Positions 32,922 to 41,971 of a stretch of 64,000 bases of DNA are shown piece by piece. The translations under genes were made by a program, and so were the position numbers. Numbering within the stretch: position 1 is the first letter of the stretch; each line of letters starts with the position of its first letter. Below the pieces are notes generated by a model that worked only from the letters and a program-made list of their open reading frames with translations, ran no database searches and had not been told where the DNA came from. Origin of the DNA: CAZLPZ01 sp964561535 (lineage in GTDB: Bacteria; Pseudomonadota; Alphaproteobacteria; Micavibrionales; Micavibrionaceae); contig CAZLPZ010000002.1 in the NCBI GenBank assembly GCA_964561535.1, positions 37,869 to 101,868 of the forward strand, given 5' to 3'.

Positions 32922-33215
32922 ATGACACGTAAGTGCGAAGTGACGGGCAAAGGTGCCCAAGTCGGGAACAAAGTATCCCACGCCAATAACAAATCCAAAC
33001 GTAAATTTGGACCGAATTTGCAAAATGCTCGGCTTTACAGCGAACTCCTCGGCCGTTCGATCGCCGTGCGTTTGTCGGTGTCGGGGATCCGCACTGTTGA
33101 TCACAAAGGCGGCCTGGATGCCTATTTGTTGGATACCGCTGTTACAAAATTGCCGGATGATCTGCGGTCATTAAAGGCGTTGGTCACAACCGCGGCGGCG
33201 AAAAAAGCGGCGTAA
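32922..33215 (+). CDS. rpmB: 50S ribosomal protein L28
   Basis: This 97-residue protein has MTRKCEVTGKGAQVGNKVSH and ANNKSKRKFGPNLQ, the standard L28 N-terminus, and a Lys/Ala-rich C-terminus. It is a large-subunit protein near the exit of the peptidyl transferase region. It is monocistronic, with a clear terminator about 55 bases downstream. As usual in alphaproteobacteria it is not paired with rpmG. Confidence 0.96.
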   Translation: MTRKCEVTGKGAQVGNKVSHANNKSKRKFGPNLQNARLYSELLGRSIAVRLSVSGIRTVDHKGGLDAYLLDTAVTKLPDDLRSLKALVTTAAAKKAA

Positions 33216-33224
33216 GAACCAAGA

Positions 33225-33252
33225 TGTCGTCCAGGCGCAGGCCGGGACCTCG
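33225..33252 (+). repeat. REP-like palindromic repeat
   Basis: TGTCGTCCAGGCGCAGGCC followed by GGGACCTCG belongs to the same family as the copies at 45101-45162, 60712-60814 and 61463-61490. Confidence 0.6.
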
Positions 33253-33271
33253 TAGTGTTTAACCTCTCTTA

Positions 33272-33295
33272 ATCCCGGCATATGCCGGGATTTTT
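33272..33295 (+). terminator. Rho-independent terminator of rpmB
   Basis: TCCCGGCA-TA-TGCCGGGA followed by TTTTT. Confidence 0.9.
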
Positions 33296-33387
33296 GATTG
33301 AACAGCAATTTTTTCTTTATTATAGACATAGTGTCAGAAGTATGTTTAATTCAGGGAATATCCCTATAATTCCTCAAGGTTTCTGCC

Positions 33388-33978
33388 ATGGCCAATTCAG
33401 TATTAAATTTTCAGCCTGAAGTAATGGCTGATATTTTTAATCAATCAGGGTATTTGGTAAACCCATTTACTGGCACAAAACAAGAAAAAGTCAGTACATT
33501 ATCAGCGAACGAAACCATTGAACGCGCTCGTGAAATGAGGGACCTCCTCCTGAGATTAAAAAATACAACAATCCCTATACCAGGACAACCTATCAGAGGA
33601 GTCTTTTCTACAGCGGCATTAGGGCTTGTAGGTGCCGTTACGCTTACCTCGGGATTAAGTACACGCCAACAAGTGACAACACAACACTCTAATATTGAGT
33701 GGTTCGAAGAACCATTATTAAAGGCTGATATTGGGGCATCTTTCGGCTTAGCAACAACGATTGCTGCTGCTGCTCTCTGTACAAAAATACTTCATACCAT
33801 GTTTCGTCAAAGACAAGAGTGCACTAAATTAAGAGAGGTGCTAAATACACAATCGAGGACTATTCAACGAAACGCGTACCTTCTTTTTGTCCATCATTAT
33901 GACCTAACCGAGAGTCAAGGAACATATACAACAATTCCAAATCCATACAAACCTACATTTACAAACGGGAATTGGTAA
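33388..33978 (+). CDS. Two-helix membrane protein, unknown
   Basis: This 196-residue protein has a soluble N-terminus, a hydrophobic segment near residues 71-90 (FSTAALGLVGAVTLTSGL), a short loop, a second segment near 117-138 (GLATTIAAAALCTKILHTMF) and a basic region RQRQE, so both ends are probably cytoplasmic. The start follows AAGG at moderate spacing. No family is recognised. The same plan (soluble head, two helices, basic juxtamembrane stretch) is seen in the proteins at 14952-15209 and 45770-46462, suggesting a lineage-specific type. Confidence 0.6.
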   Translation: MANSVLNFQPEVMADIFNQSGYLVNPFTGTKQEKVSTLSANETIERAREMRDLLLRLKNTTIPIPGQPIRGVFSTAALGLVGAVTLTSGLSTRQQVTTQHSNIEWFEEPLLKADIGASFGLATTIAAAALCTKILHTMFRQRQECTKLREVLNTQSRTIQRNAYLLFVHHYDLTESQGTYTTIPNPYKPTFTNGNW

Positions 33979-34004
33979 AGTTTTAATATACTTAACTATC
34001 TTTT

Positions 34005-35189
34005 ATGCCCCTAACATACCCCAACCATTCTTTTCAAATCACTTACCGCGACCCGAATACAAAGGCGCGGTTGGGGACATTATCGACCCCGCACGGGTCA
34101 ATCGAAACCCCGCATTTTATTTTCTGTGGCACCAAAGCCGCGATCAAGGCGTTGAGTATTCCCCAAATCAAAGATGTCGGTGCGGGAATGATCCTCGCCA
34201 ATACCTATCACCTAATGTTGCAACCCGGCGCGGACCTGGTTGAAAAAATGGGGGGCCTGCATAAATTTATGCGCTGGGACGGGCCGATGCTCACGGACAG
34301 CGGCGGGTTTCAGATCTTCGCGATGGGCGAAGGGACAGTGGCCGATGAATTAAAAAGCCGCCAAAAAACAAAACGCGCGCGCACCCTCCTTAAAATCGAC
34401 GAAACCGGCGCCACATTCCGGTCGTATTTGGACGGGGCCATTCACCATTTAACGCCCGAAAGCGCAATGGATATTCAACGCAAACTGGGCCCCGATTTTG
34501 TAGTCGCGCTGGATGAATGCACAGCCACGCACACGGACCATGATTATAACGCGCGGTCAATGGAGATGTCACACCGGTGGGGTGACCGTTCCCTTGCGCA
34601 ATTTGCGCGGCATGATAACGGCGTGCAAGCCGTGTATGGCGTCGTACAGGGCGGCGTGTACCACGATTTGCGTGCAATCAGCGCGCAGTACACAGCAAGC
34701 CGCGATTATTTTGGCACCGCCATCGGCGGCGCATTCGGCAATAAACAAGCCGATTTTTTCGACATTGTCGAACGCACGATGGGACACGTGCATCCAGATC
34801 GCCCCGTTCATTTATTGGGTATCGGCGAATTTATTGATTTGTTCATGGGCGTGCGCATGGGCGTTGATACGTTTGATTGTGTATCCCCCACACGGATCGC
34901 GCGGCACGGGTGGGCATTGATGCGGGGGGTCAAAGGTGGGCGATTTAACATGCGCAACGCCCGGTTCCGCGATGACCCAGCGCCGCTTGATGACACGATG
35001 CCATTTGAATGTTCGGCTGGGTATTCGCGGGCCTATATCCATCATTTATTTAAGGCGGGCGAGATTTTGGGAATGCAAATCCTCGCCCAACATAACGTAG
35101 CGGTGATGAGCCGCCTCACACGTGAGATCCGCGCCGCGATTAAAAACGGCACTTTAGACACACTGCAAAGAGAATGGATTGTAGAATAA
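34005..35189 (+). CDS. tgt: Queuine tRNA-ribosyltransferase
   Basis: The 394-residue protein has MLTDSGGFQ (D98), VVQGG (214-218), GIGE and the catalytic-site segment GVDTFDCVSPTR (287-298), all diagnostic of bacterial TGT. TGT swaps G34 for preQ1 in tRNAs with GUN anticodons. The zinc-site region is unusual: where many enzymes have C-x-C-x2-C before YSRAY, this one reads TMPFECSAGYSRAY (331-344), with only one Cys at a shifted position, although a downstream His (QHN) is kept. It may lack structural zinc. It stands alone. Confidence 0.94.
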   Translation: MPLTYPNHSFQITYRDPNTKARLGTLSTPHGSIETPHFIFCGTKAAIKALSIPQIKDVGAGMILANTYHLMLQPGADLVEKMGGLHKFMRWDGPMLTDSGGFQIFAMGEGTVADELKSRQKTKRARTLLKIDETGATFRSYLDGAIHHLTPESAMDIQRKLGPDFVVALDECTATHTDHDYNARSMEMSHRWGDRSLAQFARHDNGVQAVYGVVQGGVYHDLRAISAQYTASRDYFGTAIGGAFGNKQADFFDIVERTMGHVHPDRPVHLLGIGEFIDLFMGVRMGVDTFDCVSPTRIARHGWALMRGVKGGRFNMRNARFRDDPAPLDDTMPFECSAGYSRAYIHHLFKAGEILGMQILAQHNVAVMSRLTREIRAAIKNGTLDTLQREWIVE

Positions 35190-35431
35190 TTGAAAAGCTT
35201 ACCACCCCGGCATATGGCAAAATCCTGATTTTCATTTGGGTGACTGGTTGAGAACTTTCATATATATTCATAATATGCCATCATCTTAACTTCCTCTTAT
35301 TCTTTTCTTAAGCCTCTATCCGGAATTGTCAGTGTAAAATAGGGGCGAAACGGGCCCTTTGGGCGGGGCAAAAACAGGATCATTTTTTAAACCACTCCCT
35401 TTTTTATTTTTTTCTCTTAAGGACCGATACT
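35190..35431. other. Intergenic region upstream of the 35432 operon
   Basis: It contains GC-rich GGGGCGAAACGGGCCC but no clear promoter, terminator or repeat that I can name. Confidence 0.2.
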
Positions 35432-35959
35432 ATGACGGATCATTTCAAACTCACTGACATCGAGGCGGTCATTAAAGATTTTGAGCAATGGCACAGCCGA
35501 TCGATCACCCGCATGTTTTACCCAAACACCGCGACCTCGGTATCCATTGCGGTACCCGATAATATTGTCGCGTTCCACAAAAAATTACCCGAATTTAAAA
35601 TTGTATCGATTGATCTGCGTGATCAAGCCCATAAAGCTATTCCAGCCTTACGCGACAATATCGCCACACTGGTCGCCGAAGGTGTCTCGGGCAAAACACC
35701 CGAATATAAAGGATTTATTCAATTTCAAAAGAACTACAACGATCTCCTCACCTTGCTGCATCAAATTCAAAGCGCATTAACGACAGATTCATCCATAACA
35801 TCAACAAATACAAAAGATCCAGGCGACAGACCGCATACCGCAACAACCCCCGATCCTTTAAGTGCCTTTGCCTCAGTTCAAAATCCTATTTCAGATGACA
35901 CACCCTTAAAACGATATGTACGGGGATTAAAACATGCCCGGAATGGACACAAGGGATGA
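35432..35959 (+). CDS. Hypothetical protein upstream of a histidine kinase
   Basis: This 175-residue soluble protein has a folded N-terminal part (residues 1-110, helices around DIEAVIKDFEQWH and FIQFQKNYNDLLTLLHQI). A Ser/Thr/Pro-rich linker follows, then a basic end (LKRYVRGLKHARNGHKG). Its stop overlaps the kinase start (ATGA), so the two are translationally coupled. This suggests a partner or input protein of the kinase. No family is recognised. Confidence 0.65.
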   Translation: MTDHFKLTDIEAVIKDFEQWHSRSITRMFYPNTATSVSIAVPDNIVAFHKKLPEFKIVSIDLRDQAHKAIPALRDNIATLVAEGVSGKTPEYKGFIQFQKNYNDLLTLLHQIQSALTTDSSITSTNTKDPGDRPHTATTPDPLSAFASVQNPISDDTPLKRYVRGLKHARNGHKG

Positions 35960-37506
35960 CCATCAACCATCATCAATTTTTTGATGAAATGCCTATTCCA
36001 CGCATTATTATGGCGCGGAATGATATCGGGCGCGTGGTAGTTGTTGATATCAATCAGCGAGCGTTAAATTATTTTAACAAAGCACGTGTTGATATTTTAG
36101 GTCGTACAGTCGATGATTTTATGGACAGCGAAAATGCACGCCATTTTCAACAGTCCTTTGACGTCTCCATCAAACATAAAATGCCCGTCACAATCCAAGC
36201 CGTTCCTACATTCCCAGGCAGTTTACGCGTACATGGATTTTGGATTAACCCAGTGCTTGACCCCATCACTGGAGATGTCGCATTTTTGGATATTATTGCC
36301 CAGCCCGATGCCACAAATGAATCGATTTTACAGCGCGAACGTGATGATGCCATTTCACTCCTGACTTCCATCTTTGATGCCTCTGAAGTGTCAATTGTCG
36401 TGACCGATCATAACCGCCGAATTGTACGTGTAAATGACGCATTTGTCCGCACATTCGGATGGTCACGTGATGTGATCATTGGCGATGATGTCACAATTTT
36501 ATCACCAATCGACGAAGCCGATCAAATCAAACATAATCATGACGATTATATTGCAACAGGCACGCGATCAACAGGCGAGATGAATATTGTGCGCCGGGAC
36601 GGCAGCATTGCAAATGCCTTATATACAACGGCCATGCTTGAACTGTCACAACGACGCCGATTTTTAGTAACAACGATCATGGATATTACGGTTCGGAAGC
36701 AAATGGAAGTTTCCCTTTTAATTTCAAAGGACCGGGCAGATGCGGCAAATCACGCCAAATCAACATTTTTGGCCAACATGTCCCATGAATTACGAACACC
36801 TTTAAATGCGATTATTGGCTTTTCGGAATTGATGCAAAATGAAACATTTGGACCGTTAGGACATATGAAATATCACGAATATATGCATGATATTCAATTC
36901 AGTGCGCGGCATCTATTGGAAATTATCAACGAAGTCTTGGACATGTCAAAAATCGAAGCCGGTCGCGTTGAACTGGATGAGAATGATGTCGATATGACCG
37001 AAACAATCCAATCAACCGTTCGATTAATGGAATCACGGGCCACAGAAAACAAAGTTATTTTCCGGGTCGATATACCGCCCCAATTCCCAAAATTATTTGG
37101 TGATACACGCCTGTTGCTTCAGGTCTTAATTAACCTGGTCAGTAATGCCGTAAAATTTTCAAAATCAGGAGATTTTATTGATATTTCTGCCAAAATTTTA
37201 CCCGATGACGATATGCAAATTATTGTACGCGATTACGGCATTGGCATTCCAAAAGATAAAATTGCCCAAGCACTTGAGCCCTTTGGTCAGATCCTAGATA
37301 CCGCACACGCCACACAAATCCACCAAGGAACAGGCCTGGGCCTACCACTCGCGCGCGCTATGGTCGAATTACACGGCGGTGCATTGACCGTTGAATCCGA
37401 TTTAGGATTAGGCACAACCGTCTATATCACTTTGCCCGCGCGACGCGTCCTTGCGGGTAAATACGCAAATTTACGGCGCGTCCGTCCAGATACAATGACA
37501 CTTTAA
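35956..37506 (+). CDS. PAS-domain sensor histidine kinase, PleC/DivJ-like
   Basis: The 516-residue cytoplasmic kinase has two PAS domains (about 10-115 and 135-250, the second ending LVTTIMDITVRKQME). An H-box NMSHELRTPLNAIIGFSELM follows, then the ATPase boxes NLVSNAVKFSKSG, RDYGIGIPKDK and GTGLGLPLARAMVELHGG. The H-box followed by FGPLGHMKYHEYMHDI is typical of the alphaproteobacterial PleC/DivJ/PdhS group that acts on DivK and feeds CtrA control. It has no membrane segment and no receiver domain. Confidence 0.85.
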   Translation: MTINHHQFFDEMPIPRIIMARNDIGRVVVVDINQRALNYFNKARVDILGRTVDDFMDSENARHFQQSFDVSIKHKMPVTIQAVPTFPGSLRVHGFWINPVLDPITGDVAFLDIIAQPDATNESILQRERDDAISLLTSIFDASEVSIVVTDHNRRIVRVNDAFVRTFGWSRDVIIGDDVTILSPIDEADQIKHNHDDYIATGTRSTGEMNIVRRDGSIANALYTTAMLELSQRRRFLVTTIMDITVRKQMEVSLLISKDRADAANHAKSTFLANMSHELRTPLNAIIGFSELMQNETFGPLGHMKYHEYMHDIQFSARHLLEIINEVLDMSKIEAGRVELDENDVDMTETIQSTVRLMESRATENKVIFRVDIPPQFPKLFGDTRLLLQVLINLVSNAVKFSKSGDFIDISAKILPDDDMQIIVRDYGIGIPKDKIAQALEPFGQILDTAHATQIHQGTGLGLPLARAMVELHGGALTVESDLGLGTTVYITLPARRVLAGKYANLRRVRPDTMTL

Positions 37507-37517
37507 TTCAAAAGTTT

Positions 37518-38333
37518 TTATGTATGCACCGTTTCTAATTTTAAAATATTATACATCACAGATAATTTTTTAGGTACCGAACAGGGTACCACCATCTGAT
37601 CGGCAAGCATTTGTGGAACAAACGCAGCGCCTAAGCCTGCGCGTACTTGGGCAATCAACGCCTCGGCCGAGGAACTTTCACACACAGGAGGCGCCGCCAA
37701 CGTCAAATTCGCATGCGCAAGAACCTCATGCACCGCCGTACCATACCGTACACCCGGCGGATACATCATGATGGGGCCATATAATTTATTTTTCTCAATA
37801 TAAACCTGATCCACAATATCCGCGTGTGCCATCAAAGAAATTGTATCCGTCCCCACAATTTCGGCATGAAACATATCGGGCCAGATATCGCCATCAAACG
37901 ATGGCACAAGAATGCCATCACATCGACCTGATGTTAATGCGTCAATACAGCCCGTAATAGAGGCGACCAAAATAGATGCCGGGCGCGGCACCGGAAGGTT
38001 TGATAAAAAACGTGGTAAAAATCCAACAGCCAATGTATTCGTTGTATAAAGCCGCCTCGATTGATCGTAGTGAGATCGCATGACTTGTAACGCACGACGC
38101 GTGTCCATGATATCGGTACGTAATAATTTCGCACGTGACAAAAACTCTTGGCCTTCCGGGGTCAACACCACGGGTCGCGCATCACGATCAAACAATCGGG
38201 CGCCCAACCATTCTTCCAATCGTACAACACGGCGAGAATAGGCACTTTGGGTGGTATGCCGCATCTCCGCCGCACGTGTAAAATTTCGCGTGTGTTCAAG
38301 CACCAAAAAATCATCGATCCAAGTCAATTCCAT
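37518..38333 (-). CDS. LysR family transcriptional regulator
   Basis: The 271-residue protein has the LysR winged helix-turn-helix (WIDDFLVLEHTRNFTRAAEMRH, QSAYSRRVVRLEEWLGARLFDR, VVLTPEGQEFL) and a shortened effector domain. LysR proteins usually regulate a divergent neighbour, but here the adjacent upstream frame is a 58-residue ORF on the same strand and the next plus-strand gene is murA, 400 bases away. At 271 residues it is somewhat shorter than the usual 290-310. Effector unknown. Confidence 0.85.
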   Translation of the reverse strand: MELTWIDDFLVLEHTRNFTRAAEMRHTTQSAYSRRVVRLEEWLGARLFDRDARPVVLTPEGQEFLSRAKLLRTDIMDTRRALQVMRSHYDQSRRLYTTNTLAVGFLPRFLSNLPVPRPASILVASITGCIDALTSGRCDGILVPSFDGDIWPDMFHAEIVGTDTISLMAHADIVDQVYIEKNKLYGPIMMYPPGVRYGTAVHEVLAHANLTLAAPPVCESSSAEALIAQVRAGLGAAFVPQMLADQMVVPCSVPKKLSVMYNILKLETVHT

Positions 38334-38349
38334 GATGCATTTTATGCAT

Positions 38350-38526
38350 TTAAGAAGGCGCCTTTACAAGGGGAGATAAAGAAAAAAAATTCTCCCCTAA
38401 CGGCTTTACAGCAAAATTTCCGGGCGCATACTCGGCTGTTTCACGTTCAAAATCATCCCCTGCATCTCCTTCTGGACGATCATTTATAGACGAAACGGGA
38501 TCGAATACTATTTTTAGTGCTGACAT
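38350..38526 (-). CDS. 58-residue acidic protein upstream of the LysR gene
   Basis: This short frame begins MSALKIVFDPVSSINDRPE, continues with an acidic stretch EGDAGDDFERETAEY and ends LVKAPS. Its ATG is seven bases after AAAGGA, a good ribosome-binding site, and its stop lies 16 bases before the LysR start, so it would lead a two-gene transcript. There is no homologue I recognise; it could be a real small protein or a leader peptide. Confidence 0.5.
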   Translation of the reverse strand: MSALKIVFDPVSSINDRPEGDAGDDFERETAEYAPGNFAVKPLGENFFSLSPLVKAPS

Positions 38527-38731
38527 TTTTGATCCTTTTTATAAGACTCTATCCAAATGATAATTAAAAAATAAGGATAACCCAACCCTCGTTTTTCATC
38601 ATTCGATGCATTTTTTGCATCATATTGCACCCAAAAGAACATTGGACGATGATTTTTAGAGACGATATCGTCATTTTACTTGATTTTCTCCCCCAATATC
38701 CGATAGTGTCAGATCAAAAGGAATTATAGTT

Positions 38732-40168
38732 ATGCAAAATAATACGGCCGCCGCACATGACACTCCATCCAGCCAAGTTTCCACTATCGGGGAAAGAATG
38801 GGAATAACTGCTCTTCCTCAAACTCCCCCTTTGATAGAAGAAGATTTAATACCTATTAATATCGATGCCGCCTTAAAGCCATCGGCCTTGGATGCATTAC
38901 GTGTTGTGGGCGGACATACATTAAATGGGGATATTTATATTTCCGGAGCCAAAAACGCAGCACTGAAACTCATGTGCGCGGCGATTTTAACGGATGAACC
39001 ACTGACCCTCACCAACATGCCGGTCACACTATCCGATGTACAAACGCAGGGTGCGGTCCTCGCCCATATCGGAGCGCGCGTGGCGTTGCGCCGCGACGGC
39101 ACGGCCATGATCCACATCCCTAACATTATCAATCCAGACGCACCGTATGATTTAGTACGAAAAATGCGGGCCTCCATCGTCGTCCTCGGGCCCCTACTTG
39201 CTCGGCACGGATTTGCCGATGTATCACTGCCCGGGGGTTGTGCCATTGGAACACGTCCGGTGGATTTTCACATTGACGGATTGCGCGCTTTTGGAGCCGA
39301 AATCACGATTGAAAACGGCTATATCAAGGCACGTTGTCCAAACGACGGACGGTTACCCGGCGGAGAATACACATTTCCAAAACCGTCCCATGTCGGCACC
39401 GAAAATCTGATGATGGCGGCAACATTATCGGCGGGGACATGCGTCATTCATAACGCGGCGCTTGAACCCGAAATTGATGATCTCGGCACATTATTAATCG
39501 CCATGGGCGCAAAGATCGAAGGATTGGGTACCAAAACCATCACGATTCACGGCGTTCAAAAATTACATGGCGTAACCCATATGTGCATGCCCGATCGCAT
39601 TGAAACCGGAACGTGGTTAATCGCAGCAGCAGTCGGCGGCGGGACATTACGTTTACACAATACACGGCTTGATTTTTTACAGCCCGTTGTATCGTTACTG
39701 CGCAACGCTGGCATGCATATTGAGGAAAAAGACGGCGTGGTTACCGCAACCCGAAACGGATTGCGGTTAACGGGCATGGATATCATGACCGAACCATATC
39801 CCGGGTTCCCCACCGATATGCAAGCCCAAATGATGGCGTTACTCGCCACCTGTGACGGTGCCGGCATGATCACCGAAACCATTTGGGAAAACCGCTTTAT
39901 GCACGTGCCCGAACTGGTCCGGATGGGCGCAAACATCACCGTGCATGGATCATCCGCCATCGTGCGCGGTGTACCCAAATTAACCGGGGCCGAAGTCATG
40001 GCGACCGATTTACGCGCGTCTGTTGCATTGGTCCTCGCCGCCTTGATGGCCGAGGGTGAAACCATCATCAACCGCATTTATCACCTGGACCGCGGGTACG
40101 AAGACATCGTCGGTAAACTCTCGGCCGTCGGGGCCGAAATTTCGCGGATCAAAAGTCGGGGGGAATAA
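38732..40168 (+). CDS. murA: UDP-N-acetylglucosamine 1-carboxyvinyltransferase
   Basis: MurA catalyses the first committed step of peptidoglycan synthesis, adding enolpyruvate from PEP to UDP-GlcNAc. The protein shows ISGAKNAALKLMCAAIL, the catalytic-loop Cys in LPGGCAIGTRPVDFHIDGL, FPKPSHVGTENLMMAA and LDRGYEDIVGKLSAVGA. At 478 residues it is about 55 longer than usual; the extra is an N-terminal low-complexity stretch (residues 1-55) before the fold begins at LRVVGGHTLNG. The ATG follows AAAAGGAATTATAGTT. The Cys indicates the fosfomycin-sensitive form. Confidence 0.95.
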   Translation: MQNNTAAAHDTPSSQVSTIGERMGITALPQTPPLIEEDLIPINIDAALKPSALDALRVVGGHTLNGDIYISGAKNAALKLMCAAILTDEPLTLTNMPVTLSDVQTQGAVLAHIGARVALRRDGTAMIHIPNIINPDAPYDLVRKMRASIVVLGPLLARHGFADVSLPGGCAIGTRPVDFHIDGLRAFGAEITIENGYIKARCPNDGRLPGGEYTFPKPSHVGTENLMMAATLSAGTCVIHNAALEPEIDDLGTLLIAMGAKIEGLGTKTITIHGVQKLHGVTHMCMPDRIETGTWLIAAAVGGGTLRLHNTRLDFLQPVVSLLRNAGMHIEEKDGVVTATRNGLRLTGMDIMTEPYPGFPTDMQAQMMALLATCDGAGMITETIWENRFMHVPELVRMGANITVHGSSAIVRGVPKLTGAEVMATDLRASVALVLAALMAEGETIINRIYHLDRGYEDIVGKLSAVGAEISRIKSRGE

Positions 40169-40249
40169 ATCCCCCCTATTTTCCGTCTTGATAAAAATAT
40201 GAAAATACGATACGACAAAATATGTCTATCGTATTCAGGAGTATTTTTA

Positions 40250-41113
40250 ATGTCCGACAACAGTTTCCCTGTAAAAAATGCCCTTTCCGAGCATGAATTT
40301 AACGCCCTGTGGAATCATGCCAATTCAAAAAGCACCTTAGAAGGAATAAGCGAGGACGAGATGATGGCGTCCGAAATAGGAAGTCCAAACGATAAGGCTC
40401 TTCTCGGATATCGGCATTTACGGCAACAAAAGGAATCCCAAATTGCAGATGAAATTTTAATAAACAATTTTTCAGGCGATCCAAAAACCCATCGATCTGA
40501 CTATGATCACGCCCATGTGACCACAAGTCCTAAAAGTTTTGAAAATTTGGCAACGGCGTTTAATCCCCTTGCCGGCCACTATCATTCCGATATGGCCTTT
40601 CCGGTTGCAAAATTAATGACCGCAATGGCTTTAAAAGATCCGGATGTCATTTCACAAGATGCCATCGACTGCATTATCCCTTCTATGTTCATCGATGCAG
40701 ATACTTTAATGCCTTCAGATCCGCGTGATAAAGAATTCTCGTTTAATAACGGGAATGATACCCAACATATATTTCATTCTTTAACAGCAAGCGTCTTTGG
40801 AATTAATCTTCATCCGGGACAAAGGCAATCTTTCAAACGGCATCCCGGACATCGCCACTTAACTGAAAACAATCTGATAATTATCGCCGACGCAATTTCA
40901 ATACAAAGCCCCTCTGATAAAAAAAGTGCTCATGCAATTGCCTTTCTAAAGGCTGCGTATCAAATTAATCCAGACCCTTTTGTAGGACCTTCATTTAAAG
41001 CCATCATAACGGAAAAATTATCAGCCGTAACTGCCCAGCAAAATATGTGGAGAAGGCATCAACATTTATTAAATAATTTGGGACTATTGGCTAGCATTAA
41101 TCACAACCCATAA
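40250..41113 (+). CDS. Hypothetical protein
   Basis: The ATG at 40250, eight bases after AGGAG, gives 287 residues (MSDNSFPVKNALSEHEF); an in-frame ATG at 40199 has no ribosome-binding site. The product is soluble, mostly helical and rich in His and Asp (KTHRSDYDHAHVTT, AGHYHSDMAFP, FKRHPGHRHLTE). The clustered histidines could bind metal, but no family is recognised. It lies between murA and an amidase gene, perhaps coincidentally two cell-wall genes. Confidence 0.6.
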   Translation: MSDNSFPVKNALSEHEFNALWNHANSKSTLEGISEDEMMASEIGSPNDKALLGYRHLRQQKESQIADEILINNFSGDPKTHRSDYDHAHVTTSPKSFENLATAFNPLAGHYHSDMAFPVAKLMTAMALKDPDVISQDAIDCIIPSMFIDADTLMPSDPRDKEFSFNNGNDTQHIFHSLTASVFGINLHPGQRQSFKRHPGHRHLTENNLIIIADAISIQSPSDKKSAHAIAFLKAAYQINPDPFVGPSFKAIITEKLSAVTAQQNMWRRHQHLLNNLGLLASINHNP

Positions 41114-41194
41114 TTTTAACCTTTAATGACGTCTCCTTTGAATACCTCGATCTATATCTGGCCTCGGCCCCGAATCACGGTATAGAATAGGTTC

Positions 41195-41971
41195 ATGACC
41201 TTCGCGCGGTTTTTAAATCCCTTTCGTTCCCTCAAAAAGGCGCATGCGCCCCATACACTGATTATCGACCAAAATTTCACGAAAAATTCGGAACCACGCG
41301 CGGCCGGCAAAACAATCCAACATTTAATCCTGCACTATACCGGGTGCCCGGCACGCGTCGCATCGGCGCGATTTTTGGACGCGACCCCCAATTTACAAGG
41401 CGGGCGATTATCCACCCATTACATGGTCGATGAAAATGGCCGAATCACCCAATTTGTGCACGAAAAAATGCGTGCATGGCACGCCGGGAAATCATTTTGG
41501 GATGGCGAGACCGATATTAACTCAACCTCAATCGGAATCGAAATTGTCAATATGGGTGAATATGGCGGATACCCCGACTTTAATACTGATCAAATTACCG
41601 TGGTGATTGATCTGTGCCGTGATATTTTACGGCGCAACCCTGGCATTACCCCGTTTGGAGTTTTGGGGCATTCAGATATCGCCCCCGGGCGAAAATTGGA
41701 CCCCGGGCCCAAATTCCCCTGGGCTCAATTGGCTGCGGCGGGCGTGGGAGTATTGCCCCTCGCGTGTCATCCCGGCCTTCAACAAAATGACAGCATTCTT
41801 GACCAACTCCTCACCCAATTTGGATATAATCCCGAAACGCCCTTGGATGACCGAATTGAGGCGTTTTGTACGCACTACGCCCCCGATGGGTTGCATGACG
41901 ATACGCATATAACCACAATACAAACACTGACAACCTTAATAGCAGCAAAAGACAATGTCATCCCATCGTAA
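41195..41971 (+). CDS. N-acetylmuramoyl-L-alanine amidase, AmpD/AmiD type
   Basis: The 258-residue protein has the Amidase_2 fold with zinc ligands in LILHYTGC and GHSDIAPGRKLDPGPKFPW and the substrate region STHYMVDENGRITQFV and AWHAGKS. It cleaves the amide between MurNAc and the stem peptide, usually on anhydro-muropeptides. No signal peptide is visible at MTFARFLNPFRSLKKAH, a basic amphipathic start, so it may be a cytoplasmic AmpD-like recycling enzyme. Its 3' end overlaps the convergent xthA by 14 bases. Confidence 0.88.
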   Translation: MTFARFLNPFRSLKKAHAPHTLIIDQNFTKNSEPRAAGKTIQHLILHYTGCPARVASARFLDATPNLQGGRLSTHYMVDENGRITQFVHEKMRAWHAGKSFWDGETDINSTSIGIEIVNMGEYGGYPDFNTDQITVVIDLCRDILRRNPGITPFGVLGHSDIAPGRKLDPGPKFPWAQLAAAGVGVLPLACHPGLQQNDSILDQLLTQFGYNPETPLDDRIEAFCTHYAPDGLHDDTHITTIQTLTTLIAAKDNVIPS

